A stretch of 64,000 nucleotides of DNA from contig JALLLT010000037.1 of NCBI GenBank assembly GCA_025266875.1, positions 186,001 through 250,000 of the forward strand, written 5' to 3'. Numbering within the stretch: position 1 is the first letter of the stretch; each line of letters opens with the position of its first letter. Shown piece after piece: positions 12,770-25,133 of this stretch. The position numbers and the translations under genes were made by a program. Source of the DNA: Fennellomyces sp. T-0311. Lineage: Eukaryota; Mucoromycota; Mucoromycetes; Mucorales; Lichtheimiaceae. The notes under the pieces were generated by a model, which searched no databases, was not told the origin of the DNA, and saw only the letters and a program-made list of their open reading frames with translations.

Positions 12770-13877
12770 ATGATGTCCGCTGAAGCCCATCATCAAAGGT
12801 TTGTTCTCATCAGCAGCGGTGAATCCTATATTGGCCACGCTCTGGCACGCTACATGGCCCGAGAAATCGCCCAGCATCCCGGGAAGATGAAGAAGCACTG
12901 GCGTGTCCGCGTCTTGTGCCAGCGTCTTCAAGGAATGGAGGATTTGATCGAGGCGGGTGTTGATGTGCAGGTATGCCTACGTCTTACTATCAACATCTTT
13001 TCTTCTTTGTTCTGAACGCATTTTCATTGTCTAGCAAGTCAACTATGAAGAACAAGCCACGCTCCGTCAGCAAATGCGCCATGTCCGTTCAGTCGTCATA
13101 CTGCCCATCATGAGCGAAAACCGTGTGCCGCACACCATGAACGTGATAAATTCCGCCAGTCTTGAGGATGTGAAGCGAATCCAAATGGTTTCCCTCATGG
13201 GAGCCGAGTATGCTGAGGATCGGAACTCACCCATCGGTCAATACCATCAACTCGAAGAGCACCTTCGCAATACTTTTGCGTACGGACGCTGGTGCATTTT
13301 CCGCCCCACATTCTTACACCAGGCCAATTTCCTGTGGAATGCAATGATCCAGCAACGTGGCATCATTGGTATGCCTTTGCCGCCGGACGCTAAATCCACC
13401 AGCATTGATCTTCAAGACCTTTGTGACGCCGTCGCCACCTACATCCTCAGTCCAAAGAAGCAAGACATTGACGAAGAAGATGTGCTGTCCGTTCCACCTC
13501 CAACTGCAGTCAAGCGTATCTACGAGTTGACTGGTCCATGTGTGTACACGAACGAGGACGTTGCCGAGCAACTTAACCATGCCTTGGAGGGTGAAGAAGG
13601 TGAAATCACCTACCAGGAGATCAGCGAAGACGAAATGCGAGAATATCTCCAAAGTATTCCCTCGCATCGACCTGGTGCTGAACGCCCTCCATTACATCCA
13701 AACCTCAGTGACGCTCTTATCGACTTCCTTATGGATGGATTCAAACTTGCGAAGCATTTCACGTTCGACAAGGTGACAGATGATTTACGTGATTTGACTG
13801 GACGCGAGCCATTGGATCTTGCCCAGTTCTTTATTGAGAACCGCAATGAATTCAGACGTCCTGATTCGAGCAAGTAG
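12770..13877 (+). CDS. NmrA-like NAD(P)-binding protein
   Basis: Rossmann-fold protein of the NmrA/atypical short-chain dehydrogenase type, a family that often works as a redox sensor or binds NAD(P) without catalysis. The N-terminus has a strand-loop-helix (FVLISSGESYIGHALARYM) in the place of the dinucleotide loop, although the glycine pattern is imperfect. Later blocks fit the family, such as YGRWCIFRPTFLHQANFLWN and a linker leading to a C-terminal helical part with YELTGPCVYTNEDVAEQLN. One intron, 12971-13034 (GT-AG), joins DVQ to QVNYEEQ in phase 0. The start is taken at 12770 (Met-Met-Ser). The in-frame ATG at 12704 would add 22 residues without recognisable features. The stop lies 44 bp from the end of the convergent small gene. 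Confidence 0.75.
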
Positions 13878-13921
13878 TTAAGAAAATAAAGCAACGGTAG
13901 CTTGTTTCGTTCACAGACATA

Positions 13922-14140
13922 TCAATCAAAAGTGACTCCGGGTGGTGGTGGCGGGTCATAGGGGTCTACTCGAGTAACAGGTTGGCTATGAGGTGGATAA
14001 TGATGATGGTTGTTGTGATGGTGATGCCAATGCTCGTCACGGTCCGGGGTAGCCTTGACAACAAACACAAAAAGTAGAATAAGTAGCAATAGCATTGGAG
14101 ATGGGTAAAAGAAAAAAAAAAGACAAGATTTAAATACCAA
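13922..14140 (-). CDS. Small His-rich secreted or anchored peptide
   Basis: A 72-residue frame with no recognised homologue. It starts with a hydrophobic stretch (from the internal Met at 14095: MLLLLILLFVFVVKA) that looks like a signal peptide or signal anchor. This is followed by a short polar part with His clusters (HWHHHHNNHHHYPPH) and a Pro-rich end (YDPPPPPG). Clustered His could bind Cu, Zn or Ni, which is an inference from composition only. It sits between the stop of the convergent NmrA-like gene and the 3' end of the IBtk-like gene, so it could also be part of the latter's 3' UTR. The clean order of signal, His-rich and Pro-rich segments argues for a real gene. Confidence 0.45.
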   Translation of the reverse strand: MVFKSCLFFFFYPSPMLLLLILLFVFVVKATPDRDEHWHHHHNNHHHYPPHSQPVTRVDPYDPPPPPGVTFD

Positions 14141-14183
14141 AAAAATGTTATATTAGACTATGTACAATCAGAAAAAGTACAGA

Positions 14184-17100
14184 TCAAAGCGTCTCTATCT
14201 TTACTTCAAACCATTCACCGCGCTTTGCATCCAATGTCTGGACATAAAACTGTCGCAAGCTTTCGACAGCACGCTCTTCAGCTTGGATGCGAATCAAATT
14301 CTTTCGAGCCTGCTTTCCCTTGATCCACAGATCTTCTTGCTCTTGCTGTTTCTGAATCGCTTGGAATGAGCCCGCCAGTTGCTGTTCTTCTTGGGAATTC
14401 TGTCGCCCAATTGGCGCATGTTTACGTCGGATCGGCGTGAACGAAAATCCAGCACCCAAACTGCGCTGTGGATTGAAACTGCTATCTTGTTCATCAGACT
14501 TGGACCTTTGTCGTCTGCTTTCGTCTAGAGTATCGTGAAACTCTTCCTTTGATATGTAACTAAAATATCGTTTAGTATCTCTTGTAGAATTATCTCAGTT
14601 GAACGCTTACATTTTCTTTCCTTTGGAAGACCCATCTTCTGTTACGTCATTGCTTGCTGCGCCATTCTTGAGACTTTGCTTTCTTGTGGCAATGGTGTCC
14701 TTTGTCAAAGGAACAGGAGTTGGCTCGGTAGGGATGGGTGCTGCTTGGACATTCACTTTTCCCCAAACTGGTCTGGGCGTTGCTGCTACTGCCGCGGCCG
14801 CAGCCATCTCTTGTTGCTGGATCTTTCGTCTCTCCTTTTGCGATAACTTTTTGAGAATATGTGGCGGTGATGCCTGCAATTTGCAAATCATTAGAACTTT
14901 GTTATTGAAGTCACTTACTCGACATTACCTTTCCCCAAGAAGAAGGTGGTGTCGATGAGAGTTCATTGGGTTTGGGATGCTGTTCCAAAACTTCTCTCAA
15001 CGGCATCTTTGACCTACAATTGAAAAAAAAATATTTAATAATGACACATCGATACACATACAATAAGAAGCATACTCATATGAGCCTACAGACATGGCTG
15101 GGGTAGGCGCCCATCCATGCCAAGTTGAGCCCCCGGTCGTACTGCCAGTGCTTGAACTAGCAGATGCCTGCTGCTGGTTCTTGCCATCTGCCGGTAAATA
15201 CTTTGAGCTTGGTTTCTTTTTCGACCTTTGTTGGTCTTCATCCATGGCAAATACACCTTCATCTTCCTCACTTTTGGGTGTCAGAGGAGATGCAGGTGTT
15301 TCCGGAAGTACGGTGACGAGTGTTTCATAGTAATTGCTGACAATAGGTGCATCTTCGCGTGATAAAGTATGCAGCGACGACTCAAATTCCTCGTCTTGAT
15401 CCTCCTCTCCAGTGATCGGCGCTGGTGACGATAACATAATGCTTCGTACGGATGGCGATTGGAGCGCCTGGTTGTACCGCACGTGCAATTCGAGCTCCTG
15501 CAATATCGAAGAATCGATCGTGTCCAGCATGCTAAAATATCGCAAAAAGTTTAACAATCGATAACTACCATTTGCACACGGTGCAACGTACCCGCTTGTG
15601 ATGAATATATCCAGGTTCGCCGCAATAAAATCAAGACACGATGCCTTTAGGAACTCTGCCAAATACAGGTCCGAGTATTGCAGCAATTGGCTGGCCGTGC
15701 GCAACTTTAAGAAACGCACAAGAGCACGTTCACAAGAGCGTTTCAATTGGCAAAGCAAAAGTTCATCCGATACGCACAGAACCTCGATCAAAAGATCCAT
15801 CATTTCCTCTGACGTCTCCTTGATCGTATCACCAAACAGTTTGTTCTCGTCCAAGTCACCGTACAGGTACTGCAAAAGTGGCTTCATCACTTCCATCGAT
15901 ATATGGGTCATTTGGATATGCAAATAGGGATCTGCCGGGGACACCTGTTCTCGTCGCGCCTGCGTCCAAATCGATCCAGGTTCGAAAAGGGCTTCAAAAA
16001 AGGGGCAGCGTTGTCGCAACACGAACTCATGGCACAGCATCTGTCCATCTTTTAATTCTAGAGCTACGTTGCACCCGGTTTGTTCGTTGAATAGTCGAAG
16101 GATATCGGTTTTTAATGTTGGTTGCGGTGTGTTGGCGTAGCTAAGCAATGCCGAATCGTGCAGCGTATCCATTTCAAAGATTGCCGCCAATGCGGCTAGA
16201 TCGTTCTGAACAGTCTTTGCTGTGGGAATACCATTGTCACGACTGAGATTGGGTTGTTTGTAGTAGGCGCTCATGGGATGGGTAAAGATATCCGTGTAAA
16301 GATAGTCGAAGAATAACAAAAGGGCCGAGGTGCAGATAGTTTGCATGATCCGAATCTCCACACGCTTGTCGACCCAAGTAATGTCCAAGCCAGAGTGCTC
16401 AACCCGTTTTTGTTTGAACAACCGTTTGAAGAACCGGCTACGCGCAATCAGTATGCAGCTGTGACAATAAATCCGTCTTTTTCCAAGAATAAACACAACG
16501 TCGAGCGTACTGTCGTTGGATGCGATCGTCTGTGATTTGTTCCATGCCGCATCGACAGCGTCGTCCACGCGACTATCAAACGTCTCCATAATAATATTCT
16601 CCTGCACAGTCGTTTCCTCAGGTTCAACGTCCATCTCTTCGTTTCGTTGAGCTACTTGTTCAAGCTCATATTCCTTTTGCCTTTTGAGATCATAGATTTG
16701 TTTATCAAGTTGATCGGCAGCCGTCATATGCGGCAGAGAGCAGGATACGTCGTGCGAAAAGGACGATGGCATTGGCAGCACATCTTTGGTCTTGACTTCT
16801 GCGCGGACGGCTGCAAAGGCACCACTGGGACTTGCACATACTTGGATACATCGTTGCAGTTTTGGTATGATGCGATATTTGTAACCATCTTTGGTTGGAT
16901 GTCCAACAAAGACTTGTCCCGCGACTGTGCAGACGATCAACTCACCGTGGTGTCCGATGCTTGCATCGATCGCTGCCAAATGCGGCTTTTTCAAGTCATA
17001 GACTCGTTTTGGCGCACTAATGACGGTCGCTTGCTTTTGCGCAGCTCGACCCTTTTCGCCTTGCTTTGTGTTCGGCCTGCAAGTCCAAAGATACACTTCG

Positions 17101-18816
17101 CCCATGTTGGATATAGCTCCCAGGTATTCGTCGCCGCTTTGCAAGAGCTTGACCATGTATGTAGCGGCACTGGTGTACAATTGCATGGTGGCTGGGAATC
17201 GACTCGTGGCAAATCTGGTGCCCTGTCAGCTAATATGTTTACATTAAAAGAAGATACCCGCTTACATGACTTTCTGCTGAGTATGGTTGCACAGTAAAAT
17301 GACATCTTTCGATTCCAGCAAAACAGCCGTCGCGTATTCCTGCAATCCGGTTAGCAAGCCCAATTCCCATGAGAAACTATAGCAGCTACATACTATCGCA
17401 ACAACTTGTTTGATCTTGCTATTCAAAGCAACCTTCCTCGGGGTAGCTTGTCGTATGTCATCGCCAGCAGCATGGTAGCCTTTTGACAGTTGCAATCAGT
17501 GATAATTCCCACAAGTGCAAGCAAACAACTCACCCAACTGGCCTTTGTTATAACCAAAGGTAAATAGATCCGTTTCCGTGTACACAACCGAGTGCACAGT
17601 TGATGCTGCAGCACCAACAATTTCCTGTCGTTTCAAACTCGGTGCCTGGATTTTGCGTGGTACAAGTTGCTGCATATCCTCGGTCTCGTACCCTTAACGG
17701 ATCCATCAGTGGTACGATTCCAGTCACTTTCGCCTCTCGCTCACTCACCAAGTTGACCAAACTCGTTACTTCCGAAAGTCACCACATTGCCTCGTTCAGA
17801 CACAGCCACGGTGTGATCTCGGCCTAGTGCCACGGCGACAATCCGCTCATGCCATTGAACCGGGACAGGCACCAATTGTGCGTTCAGATCACTACCAATA
17901 CCGAGTCTTCCACCACGACCGAATCCACATACGAGCAAGTTGTGTTTGGGTTCACTTGTCAATACGGCCATATGGTTCTTTGACATTTTCACGGATTCCA
18001 GAACAACCTGGACGCGCTGCATGATTTGACCGATTTGTTGAGACTCTAGATCGAGATGAACGTGCTCTGGATTGGCCCTGTTCTCGGAATCACGAAACCC
18101 AAGTAGATAATTGGTATTGCTACCCCAGGAGTACAAATCTGTGCCACCAGATCTGCTTGTTTGCTTGAAATTGACCACATTCTTCCATTGTTCGAGGTCA
18201 TCGTCGCTGGATTGCTCCATATTGACGTTTTTTGGAATTGGAAAGTTGTGCAGTGTCAAAGTCACCAGTTCTAGTGGTCGTATACCTTCCCAGTCTTTTA
18301 TACTGAGATCAGCGTCGCCATGGCGAATAAGCAAAAGGGCAATTTCAAGGTTGCCTAGGTAAAGTGCTCTGCTTCGCAAGTCAGTAAGAAAGTACGAGAG
18401 CCAAACACGTAACTATCGAGCGCTTGCCTGTGAAGTGCTGTCCAACCGTTTTCGCGATCTTGAAGGTTAATGTTAACCAGCGGACAGTCTATCAGTATCT
18501 TTGCTATCTCTACTCGATTCCATGTTGCTGCACAATGTAATGCTGTTCTTCCACGTATGGATCGTTTGTTGATATTGAATTGTTTTTGTCCTGTCGCTTT
18601 CCAGTAGCGTTGAAGTAGTTGTCGATTTTGTTGTTGTTGCGAATCAAACGTATAATTAGCGCTTGTAGTGGTAGTTCCGGCTGACGCCAGTTGAACGAGA
18701 TCTCGAACTGTTTCTACATTGTTATCTCTCACTGCCTTGAAAATGGAGAGCATCTGATTTAAAAGCGTCAGATTATTGCTGTTGTTGGAAGGGAGCGCTG
18801 CAAGGACAAGTGGCAA
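14184..18816 (-). CDS. IBTK: IBtk-like protein: ankyrin, RCC1, two BTB domains
   Basis: The domain order matches inhibitor of Bruton tyrosine kinase, a Cullin-3 substrate adaptor in animals. From the start at 18816 come two or three ankyrin repeats (RGRTALHCAATWNRVEIAK, GWTALHRQAL). RCC1-type blades follow (DLYSWGSNTNYLLG, LVCGFGRGGRLGIG, VVTFGSNEFGQLG). The first BTB (STLDVVFILGKRRIYCHSC, around 16500) and a second BTB (GCNVALELKDGQMLCHEFVL, around 16050) come next. The tail is Ser/Pro-rich and ends in a basic helical segment (GEWFEVKIETL) at 14184. Several short introns split it. Fungi lack BTK, so the kinase-inhibitor name is historical, and a ubiquitin-ligase adaptor role is the better inference. 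Divergent from the small gene at 19174. Confidence 0.88.
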
Positions 18817-19173
18817 AGTACCACATATTCAGCAAGCTCCCGCAGCTTTTAACTGCACATGCTGCGAACCGATGGCTGACATTCCCCGCTGCGCAACGCG
18901 CTTAGTGATTCGTCGTTGCTCCGGCAATGCATTACGTATTCTGAAGCTAATACCGGATAAGCTTTCCTTTCCGGTTAATCAACCGAGCTGCTTCGCTATC
19001 TGGAATGACAATCGCATGAATAGCTTTGGTAGACCAGGTCCGTAAGCTTTCAACAAAGGAGCGCAGTACTTTGACAGCACGACTTCCTCGAGGTGAATAC
19101 CATAACCACTTTGACAAATTTAAGAATGGATTTTGCGTTGAGTTATACATCCTTCTGTTCTCTTCAAACAAAA
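18817..19173. other. Divergent intergenic region
   Basis: Lies between the IBtk-like start (minus) and a small plus-strand gene candidate. No TATA box, RNA gene or conserved frame was seen. It presumably carries promoters for both directions. Confidence 0.4.
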
Positions 19174-19659
19174 ATGACCACGAAAAGCAAACGACAACGC
19201 CGCGCTTTACGGTCAAAGAAGGTATGTAAAGTACAAAAACACAGTTACCCAAGGCTTCAAAAGACTAGAATTCTCCATGAAGCCATCCGTGGTATTGTAA
19301 AGCAGCAGAAATCTGATAAGGTGAGTCCAATGTGCATATTTCCTTACCGATAACATTACTAATAGATGACTGTATCTTGAAAATGAAAATGTATATAAAA
19401 AAAGGCTATTAGCTTTACATCTACTGCAGGCACCTGCTCTTCTGAGTCACTCCGAGCCATGGCGGATAGCTTGTCCGACGGCACCGCAATGAGCAGCTCC
19501 ACTGAGCCAGGGAATGTTAATGATGTTTTTAGGGTGACCGAAGATGTTCATACGTCATTAGAAGACACTGGATCTCAGCAAGGCCGTCCACAAAAACAAC
19601 GGGTGCTCTCCAATGCTGTTTTACACTTTCTATCGCGACTAACGTATGTCACACTTTGA
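19174..19659 (+). CDS. Small basic/Ser-rich hypothetical protein
   Basis: Not recognised. A frame-consistent three-exon model starts at 19174 with a very basic N-terminus (MTTKSKRQRRALRSKK) and removes a short intron from about 19222 (gtatgt) to 19264. It then continues with KTRILHEAIRGIVKQQKSDK, splices from 19321 (gtgagt) to an acceptor shortly before the Met at 19459, and ends in a Ser/Thr/Asp-rich exon containing RPQKQRVLSNAVLHF. All joins are phase 0. The splice sites are by eye, and the second acceptor (ctgag) is unconventional in context. The basic head could be a nuclear signal. It may instead be two unrelated frames, so confidence is low. Confidence 0.35.
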
Positions 19660-20013
19660 TACCCTTGGATGATTGTCATCGTTGATGTACAATTATATAA
19701 AAGGATCTTTTAACCGTAATATTGCTCTCTACATAACATCCAATCGTCGTATTACTCTTCCGTACTCTCAAACTAAGCACTTGTCAATTAATGCGTCGTT
19801 GTAGTGAAGTAAGAGTAAGCTTCAAATATGACACATATATCCAAGGAGAAATTCTGTAGCCAGTCGATAATGACAGTGCAATCTGCCTTGCATATCTCAC
19901 TTACGTTCTCTGAATGGGCAATAGTGTAAACTGACGGCTCAAATGCTTAGCAAATGAAATCACAAATCAAATTCAACATCAGGCATATCCGTCTCTCTTT
20001 TTTTCACTAAACC
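19660..20013. other. Intergenic, upstream of PPIL2
   Basis: AT-rich with no coding signal. A pyrimidine-rich tract (ctctctttttttcac) lies immediately before the PPIL2 start at 20014, as is usual in fungal promoters. Confidence 0.4.
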
Positions 20014-21958
20014 ATGGGCAAGTGGACTGATAAATTATACATTACGCATTCAGAATGGAGTGGCGAAGTCGGTCAACATTCTGCTTCGTCCGGTACAACG
20101 GGTCAACGAAAAGGAGCTGGATTTCGACGATTACCGTTCTACTGTTGTTCATTATCACTTCAACCGTTCGATCACCCCGTATGCACACCAGACGGGATCA
20201 TTTTCGACTTGATCCACATTATTCCTTACATTAAAAAGTACGGCACCAATCCTGTCACTGGCGAAAAACTCGACACCAAGAACCTCATCAAGCTCAACTT
20301 TTACAAGAATGACAAGGATGAATTTTACTGTCCTGTCACCTACAAGGTGTTTTCCGATCACACGGCGATCGCAGCAATCAAAACCACAGGCAATGTGTTT
20401 GCATACGATACCATTGAACGACTGAACGTCAAAGCGAAGCACATGAAGGATCTAATGACGGATGAACCGTTTACCAAAAAAGACATCATTATGCTGCAGG
20501 TAAGACGAACAAAGCTGGAGGTCTGGCAAAGACGGGTTACTCAATGCATTGGGTAGGATCCGCATAATTTAGACAAACGCAACATGTCCAACTTCCATTA
20601 CTTGAAGAACGACATGAAGGTCGTTGATGCAGGTGAGCGTCAAGTCATCGATCATGCTGGATGAAGTGCTAATATGTTGCCAGCCGAGGAACGCGCACGA
20701 AAAGATCCAATGAACAACATCAACGTGAAAGGGCTGGGGGCGACGGGACGGGTCTTGGCAGAAATGAGGAAGAAGAGCCAGGAAGAAAGTGGGGAGAGTG
20801 ATGGAAGATCAACCACGCCAGAAGGTACAGTCGCCAAAAAGGCGCCAGAGGATACAAGCAAGCCGCATTTCGAGCAAAAGAAATCGAATACGCCGTACAA
20901 TGCCGCTCACTTTTCGACGGGTCGTGCTGCTGCTTCTTTCACGTCGTCGGCCATGACACCTGTCACTCAGAACGAAAAGGCGCTGTATGACGAGGACATC
21001 TTCATGTACAAGCGTATTAAGGCCAAAGCCTACGCACGTTTGACAACCAACCTCGGAAACTTGAACTTGGAACTCTATTGCGACAAGGTATGTGGGTGCT
21101 CTGTCCACAACTACAGCATATTTAATGGTCTTTCTCCATGCAGGCTCCGCAAACCTGCCATAACTTTATCTTGCTAGCCAAATCAGGTTACTACAATGAC
21201 ACTCGATTCCACCGCAGCATAAGGAACTTTATGGTAAGTCATCAGAGAAGCGAGTTGGAGGGCGTTTCTGATCATGGCGATGCACAGATTCAAGGTGGTG
21301 ATCCGACAGGCACAGGTAAAGGTGGCGAATCGTACTGGAAGAAGCCTTTCAACGACGAAATCCGAGCAAACCTTTCGCACGATGACCGAGGTATTCTTAG
21401 CATGGCAAACAAAGGAGAAAACACGAACGGATCGCAGTTGTAAGTCGGGCAAAACGAGGACGAAACAGGTGACTTATCTCTATTAGCTTTATCACCTATC
21501 GTCCGTGCCAACATCTGGACGGCAAACATACCATCTTTGGGCGTGTTGTTGGAGGGCTCGACGTTTTGAACAAGATGGAAGCCATTCCCGCAGACGATAG
21601 TGATCGACCTGAACGTGACATTCGTATCAAGGAAGTATCCGTTTTTGTCGATCCGTTCGAGGTATACCAGACACGGCTGAAGCGTAAGCTTGCGCATGAG
21701 GCAAATGCGGACGAGGAGGAAGCTGAGCGACGGCGAAAACGAGAAAAGGAAGACAGTATGGGCTGGTTTGGGTTGAACACGGGCAGAACAAGGAAAGGCG
21801 TGCCATCCGCCAAGCCGAAAGCTGTGGGTGGCGGTGTTGGCAAGTACCTTCAAGGCGGATCCAGCGGTAACAATGTTCTGGATGATCCTGTGGAAGAAGT
21901 GCCTAGAAAGGCGAAAAAGCCTGTTTCCGGTAGCTATGGCAACTTTGATAACTTTTAA
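20014..21958 (+). CDS. PPIL2: U-box cyclophilin (PPIL2/Cyp60 type)
   Basis: Nuclear peptidyl-prolyl isomerase with an N-terminal U-box, a family linked to ubiquitin ligation and the spliceosome. The start [15 protein letters not shown] is typical for the family. The U-box follows ([16 protein letters not shown], then [11 protein letters not shown]). A Lys-rich linker precedes the cyclophilin domain. The domain opens with [13 protein letters not shown], continues through [40 protein letters not shown] and GSQFFITYRPC, and ends with [10 protein letters not shown]. The catalytic Arg of the FHR motif is present. Five introns hold frame: 20500-20556, 20633-20683, 21088-21143, 21234-21287 and 21440-21486. 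The tail is charged and ends [10 protein letters not shown]. It converges on NF-YA with 95 bp between the stop codons. Confidence 0.95.
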
Positions 21959-22053
21959 TAAATGTATATAGATACTGTATTTCCATTCTCTTTTACAGCA
22001 AGTCATTTGTAAAGTTAAAGGCTAAGACTCGCGGTATACTTTTTTTTTATATA

Positions 22054-22883
22054 CTACTGTTGTTGTTGATTGATTTGACCATAGGACATATGATCGCTCC
22101 ACGAAGGAGCTGCGGATGATGGCGGTTGCGGTTGTGCTTGAATATTTGGAGGAGGAGGCTTTGCTTCTCGCTTTGCTTCTCTTGTACTGCTGGGGTCTGG
22201 CTGGTCTTGTTGTTGCGGCAATTTGCCCTCTTTCTCCAGTTCAGCGACTTCTTGAGCAGCTGCATTGATCGTGTTACAAAAAGAAAATGGTCAAAAGGAA
22301 GCAACAGAAACTTACTTAAGAAACGGCCTCCAGGTCCTCGTGGACGACGCATAGCGTGTCGATGTCGACTTTCATGCAGGTACGGTTTCCGTGCTTTAGC
22401 CACCTTGTTTAGCTCCTCGAGTCGTGCTCTTGCTGCGCGTCTTTTCAAAATACGGTGGTACTGTTTGGCGTTGACATACAGTGGTTCTTCGACAGCTTCA
22501 GGTGGTGGCGGCGTCCGTTGAAAGCCTGCAATTCCAGGTGGTTGATCAGTCGGCCGATGCGGATGGGATTGTCTTTGTGGTGGCGATGACATCATGGAGG
22601 TCTGCTACAATTGAAAAAAAAAAAGAGGTTTAAGGTCACGCGATATAGTGCAAGCACAAAAAGAGTAGAAAAATACCAAACGCACCATAGGATAGCCTGG
22701 TTGTTGGTAATTCATGTGTTGTGATGGTTGTCTTTGTTCATACGATTCGACTTGTGAGTGATCGAATGAAGCGGCGGCAGCAGCTGCGGCTGCTAAGGTT
22801 GGGTTTGCACCATAGACCTCGTGGGAATGATGCTGAAGCAGTGGCTGCGAGTTGTCGTTATTGTCGGCCATGGCTTGAGCCAA
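22054..22883 (-). CDS. HAP2: CCAAT-binding factor subunit NF-YA/Hap2
   Basis: DNA-contacting subunit of the trimeric CCAAT-binding complex. The core is textbook: [18 protein letters not shown] (subunit-association helix), then [19 protein letters not shown] (DNA-binding part), closed by [15 protein letters not shown]. Three exons are 22883-22686, 22604-22316 and 22259-22054, joined by GT-AG introns. The second splice restores the conserved RFLTA motif, which supports it. N- and C-terminal regions are Gln/Pro/Ala-rich, including an eight-Ala run, consistent with an activation domain. The protein ends in a short Gln run. An upstream Met at 22883 is followed by another at 22871, and either could be the start. 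Confidence 0.95.
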
Positions 22884-23604
22884 TAAGAAAGTGGTGTGGC
22901 GCGAAGTTGGTAATGCAAAAGAAAAATTAAATTCGAAAGAAACAGCTCTACATCCTCATGACAGGGTTCGCTGCTCGTTCGCTGCTATTGAAACTGCGAC
23001 TACTACATTACACATGCCAAATACCCTAGTAATATACCGTACGCAACAACTGCCTGGATACAAACGTGAGTCCCTGTCCTGAACCGGCACAGTAACCTCT
23101 CTTCCACGTGTTCAACTAACTGGGTATCACCGCGTGGCCGCGAATGTCAATGTATCAACAAATCCGCTCAAACGCCGACGCGTCTGATCAATAACACTCG
23201 GGCTGATGGGACTGTTCCAAACCCCACGTACCGGATACATCTGCGCTCGGTATTCCCATTCACAGCTACTTACGCGACCTCAGCTTTGCGCACCGAAAGG
23301 AAGGCTTGGATGCATTTGTCGTCGCGCCAGCAGCAATAATTATGACGACATGGCATTCAATAGTCCCCGTGATTATGGGTAACCGCGTATCTGTGGACAG
23401 CAGAAACGCCCACTTCCACGGTAAATAATCCCAAAATGCAGGACTGCGCATGCATTTCATTAAAGACCCTTCGAGGGAATTTAGCTCATTCCATAACGAC
23501 TGGATCACTTATATCACTGCTATATTTGAGTGAATATACAAAGAGATATGATTATTTAAATAAGATTATAGCTATATATATATACTAAATCCAGAAAACG
23601 TGAT
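22884..23604. other. Intergenic between NF-YA start and choline kinase end
   Basis: About 720 bp, presumably the NF-YA promoter and upstream sequence. No coding frame with recognisable features, RNA gene or repeat was seen. The left half is more GC-rich than the right, which becomes AT-rich (TA runs at 23571-23584) close to the choline kinase stop. Confidence 0.4.
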
Positions 23605-24917
23605 TCAGGATGTGTATTCTTTCAGCTTGCGGTGGAATGCACCGAGATGCTGTAAGGCATATCTGTGATAATCAAAATCGATCTCACTTTGACTAGCTTG
23701 CATGAAGCCCCAGAGTGCCCAATGAAGATGAACGGCCATGATCCAAGCCGAAGTTTCTTGCAAAAGCGTATCTACATCTTCAGTGTGCTCGGCTGCATAG
23801 GCAGCCAAGAATCTGCGTTGCTCGTCGATTGTAGGAAATTGGTGGCGTAGTTGATCTTCAGGGGTATCGCTATGATAGTTATACATCCATTCGGAGAAGT
23901 GATTGGCAACGTCAAACCCTCGGGGTTGTATCCAGCGTATTCAAAGTCAACCAGTACGAGATCATCCGTTCCATTCAATCGAAGGACGTTGCCATACTGC
24001 GCCTTTAGGTAGAAATTTAGTTAGAATAACGCCCGAATTGGCACGTGCGTATGCATACTTACGTCGTTATGACCAAATACGACAGGGCTAGCGACGGTCC
24101 GCAATATAGATTTGGCAATTTCGATTTCTTGGCCTAGGGATTCAAGATCAAATGGGTATGACAGGGCCAGTGATCGCAAGGAGCTGTACCACCGATCCAC
24201 GTTTTGCCAAACGCATAGCTTATTGTATGACCCAGTAAAGGGATAAAGATGGACAATAGAATGCAATTGGCGGAACCGTGCTGCCAATTTTGGAGAGAGA
24301 TAAGCATCTCGGATATCGTCGTTTGTGAGTGTTGTGGATGGCAAGTATTCCTCGAATCGCCCGTTTCCGAAAATTGCCAATAATTTCGGACAAAGGTTGA
24401 GCTTTGACAGGCGAGACAGCCATCGAAGCTCGCTTTCTCTATCAATGAGTTGCTCGCATCCGATTCCGTACACTCGCAACAATAATTTACTTCTACCGAC
24501 TGACACAAAGTATATCGCACTAACCCATGTGAAAGTTCTTAATGCCGAGCCCAGATATGTATAGAAAACCGATTGATCTTACTTTGTCAAGGCACCGCTC
24601 ACTCGTTCCAGAGAAACCCGTTGATGGGGCTTCGCGAACCCGGGAAACAGGACGTGCAGTAACTTGGCAACCGCGCGCTCGAGGGCGTCGCCTTGGAGAA
24701 TTCTGCAATGACAACAAATAAAAAAAAAGTTAATTGTCAGGGTTGATGTCTGTTTTTTACCCATGGGGTAATTGAATACTTGCGTGAGGTCGATTTGAAT
24801 GGAGCAAGTAGGAACATCTACCGTGACGCCATTGCGCTCTGTGGTCGAATTACGAGTCTTTGGAATGGGCTGCGGGGTGCTTACCATTCGCTGCAATGGG
24901 CCACTAGCTTTTGCCAT
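23605..24917 (-). CDS. Choline/ethanolamine kinase with apparent 1-nt frameshift
   Basis: Phosphorylates choline or ethanolamine, the first step of the CDP-choline pathway for membrane lipids. The start is MAKASGPLQRM at 24917. Key family features are LTNAIYFVSVGRSKLLLRVYG (nucleotide loop, regenerated by splicing), VVFGHNDAQYGNVLRL (catalytic HND motif, also regenerated by splicing) and LVLVDFEYAGYNP (metal-binding Asp). The conserved continuation GFDVANHFSEW follows only after a one-base frame change at 23922-23925. There a run of four C (minus strand) would need a fifth to give YNPRGFDVANHF. The rest of the C-terminus is then open to 23605. Either an assembly error or a recent disabling mutation explains this. 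A TATA box lies 67 bp upstream. Confidence 0.88.
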
Positions 24918-24983
24918 TTAATATATCGGGAAAGGAAATAAAACAACGATAGAGAAACGTGAGGTCGCGTGTAGAAATACGCT

Positions 24984-24990
24984 TTTTATA
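24984..24990 (-). promoter_or_regulatory. TATA box for choline kinase
   Basis: Minus-strand TATAAAA centred about 70 nt upstream of the choline kinase ATG at 24917, the same spacing seen at several other genes in this window. Confidence 0.6.
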
Positions 24991-25133
24991 GCCGTGGAAG
25001 CCGAGACACATCACCTGCATGATAAATAGCAAAAGCAGGCTACACCAATGAAAGCTTCCCCTGGTGATGGCGCACAAAAGGACATGGAGATAAGCTAATG
25101 CATGATATCTTTATTTGTTTATATTTATTTCAG

